Source: JAJDFU01 sp964641965 (GTDB lineage: Bacteria; Bacteroidota; Bacteroidia; Chitinophagales; Saprospiraceae). From it: a DNA stretch of 62,599 nt. Location of the stretch: NCBI GenBank assembly GCA_964641965.1, contig CAZXLD010000026.1, forward strand, positions 1 through 62,599, in the 5' to 3' direction. Within the stretch, counting starts at the first letter, position 1, and each line of letters starts with the position of its first letter. The translations under genes and the position numbers were made by a program. The notes under the pieces were generated by a model that was not told the origin of the DNA, did not search any database, and was given only the letters and a program-made list of their open reading frames with translations. Shown here in pieces: positions 54,494 to 62,599 of the stretch.

Positions 54494-55169
54494 TTTCTTT
54501 CTTTTTGAATACGTGAAGGATGGGTTCATTCAGCCAAGTTCGACCAGGTTGGAACTTGGTAGCCACCCCAAAAATGAATACTCCCAGCCCTACTCCAAAT
54601 ACGGCTCCGAAGTAGACATCTACTGCAAAATGCTGTACCAAATAGATTCGGGAGACTCCAACTAGTAAGGCTAATGCAAAACAGAGTGTCCCTTTCCAGC
54701 TTTTACGGGGCAACAAAAAAGCGAGGTAAGAAAATAGTGCGAATGCACCTATGGTATGCCCAGAGGGGAAACTAAACCATTCGTGTACTTCAACTCCTTC
54801 CACAAAAGTTAACTCCCCTTGCCTGCCGAGTTCAGAGAAGTATGCTAGTGGCCGGGGAGACTTCCATATGCCCTTTAGTACTTTGGACAATACCATTGCC
54901 CCTATTCCAAGTAGCATCGTGCCCAGTGCATATCTCAACCGATAAGCCAACAATATCAGAAACACAGCGATATACCCAATAAACTCACCCAAGAGCGTGC
55001 CGTACTTAAACAGCTGGTCCAGGAAATTCGTCCTGCGGGCACTAAAATAGAATACGAGATCTCCTTTCTCAATGTCAGTTATCAAAAATCCGCCAATCAA
55101 CAAGAAAGCTGCAAACCAGCCCCAAAACCAGCTATTTTGCTTTAAGAAATCCCGCTCGAATACCGTCAT
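54480..55169 (-). CDS. PAP2-superfamily membrane phosphatase
   Basis: A 229-residue membrane enzyme with about six helices. The three PAP2 motifs are present: KGIWKSPRP (C1, about 88-96), PSGHTIGAF (C2, about 130-138) and SRIYLVQHFAVDVYFG (C3, about 172-187) with catalytic His. It probably dephosphorylates a lipid phosphate or undecaprenyl pyrophosphate in the inner membrane. Its start overlaps the stop of the LptF/LptG-type permease by 4 bp on the same strand (ATGA), so the two are cotranslated. The last codons overlap the symporter terminator. Confidence 0.92.
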   Translation of the reverse strand: MTVFERDFLKQNSWFWGWFAAFLLIGGFLITDIEKGDLVFYFSARRTNFLDQLFKYGTLLGEFIGYIAVFLILLAYRLRYALGTMLLGIGAMVLSKVLKGIWKSPRPLAYFSELGRQGELTFVEGVEVHEWFSFPSGHTIGAFALFSYLAFLLPRKSWKGTLCFALALLVGVSRIYLVQHFAVDVYFGAVFGVGLGVFIFGVATKFQPGRTWLNEPILHVFKKKEKKQV

Positions 55170-56737
55170 GCTTTGGCGCGTTTACGGAAAAGGTAACCCC
55201 ATGCAAGGCGTATCCATTGGGCCAACCTGCTATCCCCTACCAACTTGGAATCGTTCATCGCTTTTCGGGTAAGAAAAATCCCAACCGGAAGCAAAATAAT
55301 AGATGGGAGCCATCCGGCTGCAGAAGGGGGTAAGATAAAAGCCTCGGCAATTTTCCGGCAAAAGATGGTAAGTATGATGAACAACATGAAAAAAATGATC
55401 GCCACCAATATAGGATACCCAAAGCCTCCCTTTCGAATGATAGCCCCCATGGGAGCCCCGATAAAAAGGAAGATCACGCAGACCAAAGCCATGCTGTATT
55501 TCATGTGCATATCATAAATCACCTTGATCCGGTTCTCCCCCATATGCAGAACAGAGGTTCGAGCAGTTTCCGATTGATTGTGAATGCTGCGTGCGGTGGT
55601 TTGAGCTTTGCTCATCCAGATTTTTTTCTTGTGGTCCGGTGCCTTGGCCATTTCCTGCATCATGGTTACCGTATCTTTGACAATGGCAGTCTTCCGGACC
55701 GGAACGCGAACAGGCTCTTCTTGTGGTATTGCTTCGGGTTGGGTATTTGCAGTGCGCAATAATTGAGGCTCCTGTTTTTCCTCATCCTCCTTTTTTTCAC
55801 GGGCTTTCTGGCGGTCTTGCTCCAATGAATCCTTTTCCATTCCGTGGAAATAACTCACCAGGTAATTGGAGAGGGTCAGCTTGCGTCGTTCAATATTGAG
55901 CTGAATGGTATCTGCTTCCTGACGCAACTGCCTGGAAGTCATCATATTTCGATTAGACTTGAAAAGCTCTTCGTCCGTACGTTGTAATTGAAACTCCTTT
56001 AAATCAAAGATTTTCTCCCATTCTTTGAAGCTTACCCGGACAAAGGGATAAGAATTTGGATTTTCGGGATCGGTCTCCATGTATTGGTTTCCATTCTCCA
56101 ACCGCATCACAAAGTACTGATCATTTGCAGCTGGAAACATCCGCCCGCTTTCGGCAATGGTTTGGTTGAATTGATCGGTTTGACTCCGACTATGATTATA
56201 AATAATGATATCCTCGATATCCTTGTTATTGGTTGCCTTTTTACCAATATGGATAGAAAACCCGTCAAAGTCTTCATTGAAAACACCCTCATCCAGACGC
56301 AGGGTAGGCTTTTGCCGTTGAATATCCCACATTCTGGACCCGAATTGGAGATTGGCCTGGGGTATAAAATAATCTGAGCACAGATAGGAAAGAACGGCAG
56401 CACAGACTGCGTAAAATAGTAGTGGCCGCATTATGCGTAGCAATCGAATTCCAGCAGACTTCAAGCTGGATAGTTCGTAGTGTTCCGCCAATCCTCCCAT
56501 CAGCATTAAGGAAGAAATCAAAATAGCCAAAGGCAGGGCAAGCGGTACCAATGAAACACATTTGTAGGCCAAAAGCTCAACTACAAGGAAAAAACCCAAT
56601 CCTTTACCAGCCAGGTCATCCATATACAGCCAGAGGATCTGCATCAGCAACACAAACATGGCGATGGCAAATGTGACGATGAAGGGTGGAATAAATCCCT
56701 TCAATAACCAGAGGTCAATTTTTTTTACGGATATCAC
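55166..56737 (-). CDS. LptF/LptG-family LPS export permease
   Basis: A 523-residue permease of the Lpt transenvelope machine, which extracts LPS from the inner membrane. Six helices are seen in two groups: about 15-115 (KGFIPPFIVTFAIAMFVLLM, CVSLVPLALPLAILISSLML) and about 415-495 (MALVCVIFLFIGAPMGAIIR, ILVAIIFFMLFIILTIF). Between them lies the beta-jellyroll periplasmic domain plus a long Lys/Glu/Gln-rich insertion (about 310-390), which makes it longer than the E. coli proteins (about 360). Whether it is LptF or LptG cannot be decided from this sequence. The downstream PAP2 gene overlaps it. Confidence 0.88.
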   Translation of the reverse strand: MISVKKIDLWLLKGFIPPFIVTFAIAMFVLLMQILWLYMDDLAGKGLGFFLVVELLAYKCVSLVPLALPLAILISSLMLMGGLAEHYELSSLKSAGIRLLRIMRPLLFYAVCAAVLSYLCSDYFIPQANLQFGSRMWDIQRQKPTLRLDEGVFNEDFDGFSIHIGKKATNNKDIEDIIIYNHSRSQTDQFNQTIAESGRMFPAANDQYFVMRLENGNQYMETDPENPNSYPFVRVSFKEWEKIFDLKEFQLQRTDEELFKSNRNMMTSRQLRQEADTIQLNIERRKLTLSNYLVSYFHGMEKDSLEQDRQKAREKKEDEEKQEPQLLRTANTQPEAIPQEEPVRVPVRKTAIVKDTVTMMQEMAKAPDHKKKIWMSKAQTTARSIHNQSETARTSVLHMGENRIKVIYDMHMKYSMALVCVIFLFIGAPMGAIIRKGGFGYPILVAIIFFMLFIILTIFCRKIAEAFILPPSAAGWLPSIILLPVGIFLTRKAMNDSKLVGDSRLAQWIRLAWGYLFRKRAKA

Positions 56738-56845
56738 GGCTGTAAAGATACGAGGAATCGACTTAGCAAAGAGCCTTGAAGCCCCTGTTGAGGTTGGTTT
56801 ATCGAAAGGTTAATCCCTGAAAATCGAAAAAAGTTGGGTCTCTCT

Positions 56846-56871
56846 TGTAACCTTTTGTTCTTGCTCCCGTC
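56846..56871 (+). promoter_or_regulatory. Candidate ECF sigma promoter of the sigma/DUF4252 operon
   Basis: TGTAAC (56846-56851) and CGTC (56868-56871) are separated by 16 bp, the spacing of ECF -35 (AAC) and -10 (CGTC) elements. The -10 box directly abuts the annotated ATG at 56872. A start of transcription about 7 nt later would fall at the second in-frame ATG (56878), implying a leaderless or very short leader, with the true start at 56878 or 56884. Confidence 0.5.
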
Positions 56872-57384
56872 ATGGAGATGAACATGGAAGCCAAGGAGTT
56901 TATTTCTCAGATTCGCCCATTGCGAAACCAACTATTCAGGCTGGCATTGCTGCTCGGCAGTAAACCAGATGTGGCCGAGGATATCGTGCAGGAGACTTTG
57001 ACCCGCTATTGGGTGCACAAAGAACAGGTACAAAAACCGAAAGCCTGGTGCTACCAATTGGTCCGACGGCTTTTAATTGATCATTGGAGAAGCAACGGTA
57101 AAATGGAAAGCGAGGACATGCTTCCTGAGCAACCGGAACAAAGCCTTGATCCCTTCCAAATGTATGTCCTGAAAGAGGAAAAACAACGAATACTGGAATT
57201 AATCCGGGAGTTGCCGGAAAAACAAAAGCACACTTTTCATTTACGAGACATTGAAGGCATGAGTTATCAAGAAATTGCCGACATCCTGGACATTCCACTT
57301 GCCCAGGTTAAGGTAAATCTGCACCGGGCCAGGACCCGTATAAGAACCATGCTGACAAAATTACATGCTTATGGAAACCCATGA
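56872..57384 (+). CDS. ECF RNA polymerase sigma factor
   Basis: A 170-residue sigma factor. Region 2 is ISQIRPLRNQLFRLALLLGS then DVAEDIVQETLTRYWVHKEQ (about 10-50). Region 4 is LIRELPEKQKHTFHLRDIEG then SYQEIADILDIPLAQVKVNL (about 105-150). Three in-frame ATGs (56872, 56878, 56884) compete for the start. The adjacent upstream promoter-like pair suggests autoregulation. It overlaps the following gene by 14-20 bp. The operon sigma, anti-sigma, DUF4252 proteins is a recurring Bacteroidota arrangement. Confidence 0.9.
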   Translation: MEMNMEAKEFISQIRPLRNQLFRLALLLGSKPDVAEDIVQETLTRYWVHKEQVQKPKAWCYQLVRRLLIDHWRSNGKMESEDMLPEQPEQSLDPFQMYVLKEEKQRILELIRELPEKQKHTFHLRDIEGMSYQEIADILDIPLAQVKVNLHRARTRIRTMLTKLHAYGNP

Positions 57385-57877
57385 AATACAGGCATTATTA
57401 AAAAAGTATTGGGCAGGTGAGACCAGCCTCGAAGAAGAACGTAAGCTTACATCTTTCTTTCAGCAAGAAGAACAAGATCTCCCGGAGGATTGGAGAGCCC
57501 TGCCTGCTTACTTCAAGGGACTAGCTGACTTCTCTTATCAGACTCCTTCGTCCGATTTCGATTTGAAACTGGAGCAACGATTACTGGATACCCAGCCTAA
57601 AAACAGGGGCCTTGTTGTCCACTTCCAACGCTGGGCAACGGTTGCTGCAGCCTGTATCTGCCTGACCTTGGGATGGTGGTTCTGGCAGCAAACTTCTTCC
57701 GTACCCACTGCGCCACAAGCCATCGACTGGCAGCAATATGAGCCGGAAACTCCTGAAGAAGCCTTCCAAATTACCCGGCAAGCTTTGGGATTTGCCGCCA
57801 AACACCTGGAGGAAGGAACTGCCAAAGCCGCATTGGAGGTCATCCGTTTTAAAGAACTCGACAAACCCATTCAATAA
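57371..57877 (+). CDS. Putative anti-sigma factor (single membrane helix)
   Basis: A 168-residue protein. I use the ATG at 57371 (METHEIQALLKKYWAGETSL); another ATG two codons before is possible. A cytoplasmic helical part (1-80; WAGETSLEEERKLTSFFQQE is an anti-sigma-like acidic helix) is followed by one membrane helix (about 86-105; WATVAAACICLTLGWWFW) and a short periplasmic tail. There is no classic zinc-binding His/Cys motif. Its overlap with the sigma gene indicates coupling and a partner role, so anti-sigma is the best inference, but no homology beyond context is claimed. Confidence 0.65.
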   Translation: METHEIQALLKKYWAGETSLEEERKLTSFFQQEEQDLPEDWRALPAYFKGLADFSYQTPSSDFDLKLEQRLLDTQPKNRGLVVHFQRWATVAAACICLTLGWWFWQQTSSVPTAPQAIDWQQYEPETPEEAFQITRQALGFAAKHLEEGTAKAALEVIRFKELDKPIQ

Positions 57878-57919
57878 GTACACAATTAAATCATCCGACT
57901 GTTTTTAAATTCTTCATGC

Positions 57920-58438
57920 ATGAAAAATGTATTGCTTTTTACCGTTCTGGTAATTTTTCTCCTTCCGCTTGGCGCCTTTGCCCAGGAAGAAAGTGTCAAT
58001 GCCATCGACAAATACTTCAGCCAATATGTGGAAGACGAGCGTTTTACCGTAGTCTACATTAGTCCGAAGCTGTTCCAGCTATTAGATAAACTGGACATTG
58101 ACGAAATGGATATCGACGATATCGAAGCCAAGGCACTATTGGGGGTGGCCAGTGACTTGCGGGGCCTTCGCATCCTCACTACTGATGAAAATGGTTATCA
58201 ATTTTACAAGGAAGCAAAATCCAAAATCAACACTTCGGAATACGAAGTATTAATGACTGTCCGGGACAAGGAGGACCAAAACGTGGATTTTCTGGTGAAA
58301 GAAGAAGGAGATATCGTGACCGAATTGCTTCTCTTGGTAGGTGGTAAGGACGAAGATTTTGCCCTGATCAGTTTCGTGGGCCGCATTGACCTGGAAAAAG
58401 TAATGGATCTTGCTGAAAGCATCGAACATGAACGCTAG
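57920..58438 (+). CDS. DUF4252 protein, secreted
   Basis: A 172-residue exported protein with a signal peptide (MKNVLLFTVLVIFLLPLGAFA). The mature part shows DUF4252 features: AIDKYFSQYVEDERFTVVYI (about 29-48), LGVASDLRGLRILTTDENGY (about 74-93), YEVLMTVRDKEDQNVDFLVK and EGDIVTELLLLVGGKDEDFA. The function of DUF4252 is unknown. It is the first of three paralogues after the sigma/anti-sigma pair, and its stop overlaps the next gene's ATG by 11 bp. Confidence 0.85.
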   Translation: MKNVLLFTVLVIFLLPLGAFAQEESVNAIDKYFSQYVEDERFTVVYISPKLFQLLDKLDIDEMDIDDIEAKALLGVASDLRGLRILTTDENGYQFYKEAKSKINTSEYEVLMTVRDKEDQNVDFLVKEEGDIVTELLLLVGGKDEDFALISFVGRIDLEKVMDLAESIEHER

Positions 58439-58997
58439 AACCCTATTAACCGTGGCATCGGTTGCAACATTACTTTTAGGAACCTCCTGCGGTAGCAACC
58501 ATGCGGATATCACTTCTTTCTACAAAGCCCACCGCCAGGGAGAGCATGTTACGAACGTGACCCTCCCCAAATGGATGGTGCGAATGGGGGGTCGAATTGC
58601 TGCTCGACATATAGATGGCCCTGAAGCTAGATTAATTAAACCGTTTGTCAACAAAATTGGAAAGATTCGGATCCTCGTAGCCGAGGAAGGAGCTGCCTGG
58701 AGTAATCAGGAACACAAATCCTTTAAAGCCCAACTACTGGCCTCTGGTTTTGACGACTACATATATATCCGGGATGGAGAGACTCAAGTACAGCTAATGC
58801 TGCACGAAGTTGATGCGGTGTTCAAGGATGTCCTCATTTTTTTCGCCGATGAAGGTGAGTCCGGAATGATCGCCCTCCAGGCCAATATCTCCATTGAAGA
58901 CATCGCCAAAATCCTGGAACAATGGGTACAGGAGCAGAAGCAGGAAAAACTACTCCGAATAATCGATATACCCAAAAAACGAATTCCGCAGGTTTAG
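58428..58997 (+). CDS. DUF4252 lipoprotein
   Basis: A 189-residue protein. I use the ATG at 58428, giving MNARTLLTVASVATLLLGTS followed by CGSN, a clear lipobox (Cys at 21), so the protein is probably lipidated. The DUF4252 body has DITSFYKAHRQGEHVTNVTL, LIKPFVNKIGKIRILVAEEG and LMLHEVDAVFKDVLIFFADE. Compared with the first paralogue it is longer at the N-terminal side of the domain. Being lipidated while its neighbours are soluble suggests different subcellular sites within one pathway. Confidence 0.85.
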   Translation: MNARTLLTVASVATLLLGTSCGSNHADITSFYKAHRQGEHVTNVTLPKWMVRMGGRIAARHIDGPEARLIKPFVNKIGKIRILVAEEGAAWSNQEHKSFKAQLLASGFDDYIYIRDGETQVQLMLHEVDAVFKDVLIFFADEGESGMIALQANISIEDIAKILEQWVQEQKQEKLLRIIDIPKKRIPQV

Positions 58998-59031
58998 TTT
59001 TCACCCAATACACGTCAAATCACCCGACACC

Positions 59032-59538
59032 ATGAAAAATGCATGCTTATCTATATTGCTATTTTTTGCTCTCTCCGCTTTCGGTCAGCAAGATCCGGTG
59101 CGCCAGTTCATTAATCTGCACAAAAACAAAACAGATGCTGACCACATCCAACTACAGGGGAATCTGCTCAAATTGAAGGCACAAGCAGACCAGCCTATCC
59201 TCCTGAAAATAGACGCGCTCAATTATTTGAACATCGAACAACCCAATGGTCTGCCAGCCTCATCCATCAATTCTTTTTTGAAAGGGTTGGTATTCAACCG
59301 GTTTGAAGAGTTGATCTCCTGGGACAAAGGCGGTCACTCAGCCTGGGTTTTTCTAAAGGAAAACGGCCCTTCTATTTCTGATGTCCTATTGTTGGTAGAC
59401 AGCAGGGAGGGGACACTGGTATTGCATATACAAGGAGCGTTTCAGTTTGAAGACCTCAACGACCTTGACCTAAATTTAAACGGGAGTTACCTTCTCCAAA
59501 AATTACCGGAAAATCGTTCTGGAATCCCCAGGGCCTGA
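59032..59538 (+). CDS. DUF4252-like protein, secreted
   Basis: A 168-residue exported protein (signal peptide MKNACLSILLFFALSAFGQ). It is the most divergent of the three: PVRQFINLHKNKTDADHIQL, ISWDKGGHSAWVFLKENGPS and DVLLLVDSREGTLVLHIQGA keep the DUF4252 strand pattern, but the usual acidic loops are reduced. It ends the operon, 115 bp before the next gene. I call it a family member with moderate confidence. Confidence 0.72.
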   Translation: MKNACLSILLFFALSAFGQQDPVRQFINLHKNKTDADHIQLQGNLLKLKAQADQPILLKIDALNYLNIEQPNGLPASSINSFLKGLVFNRFEELISWDKGGHSAWVFLKENGPSISDVLLLVDSREGTLVLHIQGAFQFEDLNDLDLNLNGSYLLQKLPENRSGIPRA

Positions 59539-59576
59539 GATAAGTAAGACTTTGTAAGGGGCTTATCTGAGCTGAA

Positions 59577-59610
59577 TTTGCCAGTTATAAGAATGTCGTA
59601 AGTATATTTG
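59577..59610 (+). promoter_or_regulatory. Candidate Bacteroidota promoter of the VPS10-like gene
   Basis: TTTG at 59577-59580 and TATATTTG at 59603-59610 (exact TAnnTTTG) are 22 bp apart, close to the 19-21 bp usual for -33/-7 pairs. The -7 box lies 43 bp before the ATG at 59654. This is the only candidate in the window with both elements. Confidence 0.5.
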
Positions 59611-59653
59611 GTTTCTTTCCTCACTTCAAGGGGCTGGATCAAAACAAAACGAC

Positions 59654-62530
59654 ATGCGACTTACCTTCTGGCTTATTTTCCTCCTGTCCGGGGCTATTAC
59701 ACTCGCTGCACAACCCGCACCCACCCCCGCCGATGAGCGGATAGCCGGGATGCAACAACGGCAAAAATTAAAGGAAACATCCATTATTAACACTATCGCA
59801 TTCGAATCTATCGGACCTTCTGTTTTCGGTGGTCGGGTGGCAGATATAGACGTTAATCCTAAAGATCCTACCGAATTTTATGTGGCCTACGCATCAGGTG
59901 GACTATGGAAAACCGAAAACAATGGATTGACTTTTCAACCTCTGTTCGATCAGGAACTGGTAATGACCATCGGAGATATTGCCGTGGATTGGGAACAAGG
60001 CACAATTTGGGTAGGTACTGGTGAGGTGAATTCCAGTCGTTCTTCCTATGCGGGTGTGGGTGTATTTAAATCCGATGATCTGGGTCAATCCTGGACGCAT
60101 ATGGGACTGCCCGAAAGCCACCATATCGGGCGGATCCTCATGCACCCTGAAAATCCGGACATTCTTTGGGTCGGCGTTTTAGGGCATCTTTATTCTCCCA
60201 ATCCGGAACGGGGTCTGTACCGCACTGAAGATGGAGGAAAGACCTGGACTAAAACCCTTTATGTGGATGAAAATTCCGGTGTAGCTGAAATGGTACTCGA
60301 TCCTTCCAACCCGGATGTGCTCTATGCATCTACCTGGCACCGGGAACGACGCGCCTGGAATTTTGTAGAATCCGGAGCCGGTTCCGGTATCCACAAAAGT
60401 ACAGATGGAGGAAAGACCTGGGAACTGCTCACCCATTCGGAAAGCGGTTTTCCCGTTGGCGATGGAGTAGGCCGTATCGGATTAGATGTAGCATCTACAG
60501 CTAATGGGACTGTGCTCTATGCAGCCTTGGATAATTACTTTCGTCGAGAAAAAGAAGAGCCCAAGGAAAACGAAATTACCAAGGACCAATTACGGGAAAT
60601 GGATGCGGCTACTTTTTTAAAGTTGGAAAAGTATTTGATTAAGGATTTCTTACAGCGTAATCGATTTCCGGAGGAATACAAATTGGATAAGGTACGTTCC
60701 ATGGTCGAGTCCGGGGAAATCCAACCCCTTGATCTGGTGGAGTATACGGAAGATGCCAATGCAATGCTATTTGATACCCCGGTAAAAGGTCTCGAAATCT
60801 ATCGATCAGACGACAATGGAAAATCCTGGGTTCGTACACACGACGAATACCTGGACTTTGTCTACAATTCCTATGGTTACTATTTCGGCCAGGTACGTGT
60901 TGACCCTTTCGATCCAGCGCAGATTTATCTGCTCGGTGTCCCCGTTATCCAATCCCAGGATGGTGGAAAAACGTTCAGCAGCATCAATGGCCCTAGTGTA
61001 CACTCCGACCACCATGCGCTATGGGTCAATCCTGAACGTCCCGGCCACTTGATCCTCGGCAATGACGGAGGGCTTAATATTTCATACGATAACGGAGAAA
61101 ACTGGTCAAAATGCAATACTCCGGCTGTTGGCCAATTTTACTACATAGCCGTGGACATGGCCAAACCGTACAATGTCTATGGAGGCCTTCAGGATAACGG
61201 GGTTTGGATGGGCTCATCCAATTATAAACCTTCGTTTAGGTGGCATGCAGAAGGAAATTACCCTTATCGGAGGATCATGGGAGGCGATGGCATGCAAGTT
61301 GCCGTTGACACACGAGACAATAATACGGTTTATACGGGCTTTCAATTCGGAAACTACGCTCGAGTCAACACGAAAACCGGAAGCTATACCTTCATTACCC
61401 CAAAGCATAAATTGGGCGAGCGACCACTTCGGTGGAATTGGCAGAGCCCGATTCACTTGTCAAAGCACAATCAAGATATATTGTACATGGGCTCTAATAA
61501 GGTGCACCGGTCTTTGGATCAGGGAACGTCTTTTGAAGAAATTTCGGACGACCTCACCCAAGGCGGAAAACCGGGAGACGTTGCCTATGGAACACTTTCG
61601 GCTTTACACGAAAGTCCCCTCCGATTTGGACTGTTGTATGCCGGCTCCGATGACGGGCTGATACACATCAGCAAAGATGGGGGATACAGTTGGGAGAACA
61701 TTTCAGGAGGGCTGCCACAAAACCTCTGGGTAAGTCGAATTCAGGCTTCTGCCCACCAGGAAGGCCGGGTATTTATTGTTTTGAATGGCTACCGCAATGA
61801 CGATTTTGATGCCTATCTATACTTTTCAGATGATTATGGGAAAAACTGGATACGCCTTGGAAATGGCTTACCTATGGAACCCTTGAATGTGGTTAAAGAA
61901 GATCCCGAAAGTGAAAATCTGTTGTATGTAGGATCGGACCATGGCTTATATGTTTCGATGGACCAAGGGCGTTCATTCATGCTGCTCAATAATGGCCTTC
62001 CGGCTGCTCCTGTGCACGACTTGGTCATCCATACAAGGGAACAGGACCTGCTTGTAGGCACCCATGGTCGATCTATGTACAAGGGAAGTGTAAAGGAATT
62101 ACAACTATTGCCGGGCAAAACCGACTCTGCTTTGATCGTTTTTGAATCTGAATCTATCCGTTGGAATAGCCGTTGGGGTAACCCCAGAGCAGTATGGACA
62201 GATACGCTATGTCCAGAAATTCAAATACCCGTTTACACTGCTGTGGAGGGAACAGCCAGCCTCGAACTGATTGCCGGTCAGGATTTGGTACTCAAGAAAT
62301 GGGAGATGCCATTAAACAAGGGACTTCAATATCCGACCTACAACCTGTCCATAGATGGAACCACATTGGAAGCTTATCAAAATTGGCTCAATAAGGACCG
62401 CAAAGAAGACGAAAAACCAATTACCCTAGAGATGGCTAAAGATGGTTTTTTGTATCTCCAAAAAGGTAAGTACAAGCTCAAGGTTCGCCATGCTGGAGAG
62501 GAGAAAACGACCCAGATCCAAGTGCGGTGA
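59654..62530 (+). CDS. Sortilin/VPS10-domain BNR-repeat exported protein
   Basis: A 958-residue exported beta-propeller protein with a signal peptide (about 1-20, ending AQPAP). At least eight Asp-box repeats of the S-x-D-x-G-x-T/S-W type are visible: SDDLGQSWTHM, TEDGGKTWTKT, STDGGKTWELL, SDDNGKSWVRT, SQDGGKTFSSI, SYDNGENWSKC, SKDGGYSWENI, SDDYGKNWIRL. They should form two seven- or ten-bladed propellers. Bacteroidota VPS10-like proteins are often annotated as glycosyl hydrolases, but no sialidase Arg triad or catalytic pair is recognisable. The C-terminal about 130 residues form a separate beta domain. Array D begins at the base after the stop. Confidence 0.88.
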   Translation: MRLTFWLIFLLSGAITLAAQPAPTPADERIAGMQQRQKLKETSIINTIAFESIGPSVFGGRVADIDVNPKDPTEFYVAYASGGLWKTENNGLTFQPLFDQELVMTIGDIAVDWEQGTIWVGTGEVNSSRSSYAGVGVFKSDDLGQSWTHMGLPESHHIGRILMHPENPDILWVGVLGHLYSPNPERGLYRTEDGGKTWTKTLYVDENSGVAEMVLDPSNPDVLYASTWHRERRAWNFVESGAGSGIHKSTDGGKTWELLTHSESGFPVGDGVGRIGLDVASTANGTVLYAALDNYFRREKEEPKENEITKDQLREMDAATFLKLEKYLIKDFLQRNRFPEEYKLDKVRSMVESGEIQPLDLVEYTEDANAMLFDTPVKGLEIYRSDDNGKSWVRTHDEYLDFVYNSYGYYFGQVRVDPFDPAQIYLLGVPVIQSQDGGKTFSSINGPSVHSDHHALWVNPERPGHLILGNDGGLNISYDNGENWSKCNTPAVGQFYYIAVDMAKPYNVYGGLQDNGVWMGSSNYKPSFRWHAEGNYPYRRIMGGDGMQVAVDTRDNNTVYTGFQFGNYARVNTKTGSYTFITPKHKLGERPLRWNWQSPIHLSKHNQDILYMGSNKVHRSLDQGTSFEEISDDLTQGGKPGDVAYGTLSALHESPLRFGLLYAGSDDGLIHISKDGGYSWENISGGLPQNLWVSRIQASAHQEGRVFIVLNGYRNDDFDAYLYFSDDYGKNWIRLGNGLPMEPLNVVKEDPESENLLYVGSDHGLYVSMDQGRSFMLLNNGLPAAPVHDLVIHTREQDLLVGTHGRSMYKGSVKELQLLPGKTDSALIVFESESIRWNSRWGNPRAVWTDTLCPEIQIPVYTAVEGTASLELIAGQDLVLKKWEMPLNKGLQYPTYNLSIDGTTLEAYQNWLNKDRKEDEKPITLEMAKDGFLYLQKGKYKLKVRHAGEEKTTQIQVR

Positions 62531-62599
62531 CACAATGGCAAGTGACGAATGGCAAATGGCAAATGCCAAATGTGGAATTTCGAGTGCGGGGTGCGGAGT
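62531..62599 (+). repeat. Heptad repeat array (copy D, cut by window edge)
   Basis: The array starts at the base after the stop codon of the VPS10-like gene and runs to the window end. Words are cacaatg, gcaagtg, acgaatg, gcaaatg, gcaaatg, ccaaatg, tggaatt, tcgagtg, cggggtg, cggagt, all in 7-bp register. The 19-nt core CGAGTGCGGGGTGCGGAGT is at 62581-62599, its last base being the last base of the window. It matches the left arm of copy B and the right arm (reverse complement) of copy C. Confidence 0.9.

Overview
The window looks like a complete scaffold from a Bacteroidota genome, most likely in the Saprospiria (Saprospiraceae/Lewinella-like). The evidence is three large TonB-dependent receptors and one related TonB-receptor-like beta-barrel protein, all with N-terminal carboxypeptidase-regulatory-like domains; a FecI/FecR sigma/anti-sigma pair; DUF4249, DUF4252 and DUF3098 proteins; YfhO and LytS/LytTR families; the ftsX-DUF3098-uppP-truB gene order; -7 boxes of the TAnnTTTG type; and no clear Shine-Dalgarno sequences. 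I saw no rRNA, tRNA, CRISPR array, transposase or phage gene.

Layout. 0-6.3 kb: two TonB receptors, a TPR-like periplasmic protein and an MscS channel, all on the minus strand. 6.8-8.4 kb: an unknown helical protein. 8.5-11.4 kb: a nitrogen module, P-II protein, ammonium transporter and type II glutamine synthetase. 11.5-18.2 kb: a membrane-anchored protein, a TetR regulator, the TonB-receptor-like barrel protein and a LytS/LytTR two-component pair. 18.3-21.6 kb: a Tat/lipoprotein-type oxidoreductase set (gluconate-dehydrogenase-subunit-3-like protein, GMC oxidoreductase, TIM-barrel isomerase), probably for periplasmic sugar oxidation. 22-30.6 kb: housekeeping genes (leuS, ftsX, DUF3098, uppP, truB, gpsA). 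30.8-43.3 kb: a surface-polysaccharide locus (YfhO protein, four glycosyltransferases, a nucleotide-sugar epimerase, a sulfotransferase-like protein, two methyltransferases, a flippase), with an AT-richer centre whose gene orientations alternate. 43.4-47.2 kb: single genes including an rRNA m5C methyltransferase and a Crp/Fnr regulator. 47.4-52.8 kb: a cell-surface signalling unit (sigma, FecR, TonB receptor with STN domain, DUF4249 lipoprotein). 52.9-56.7 kb: an alanine/sodium symporter, a PAP2 phosphatase and an LptF/LptG permease. 56.9-59.5 kb: a second ECF sigma operon with a putative anti-sigma factor and three DUF4252 proteins. 59.7-62.5 kb: a sortilin/VPS10-like BNR-repeat protein.

The most unusual feature is not a gene. 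At 1-56, about 6434-6808, about 21695-22026 and 62531-62599 lie arrays built almost entirely of 7-bp words in register, sharing the same modules: an AATG-type arm with a 19-nt core identical in three copies, a CCACCG/CATCG arm with a 21-bp superperiod, a CATCCAGC arm, and small GC hairpins with GCAA or TTTA loops. Each copy sits beside the 3' end of at least one gene. Both window ends and the only 100-N gap fall inside these arrays, which suggests a dispersed multi-copy family that breaks the assembly. A fifth, degraded copy may lie upstream of ftsX. I regard this as the best candidate here for something undescribed.
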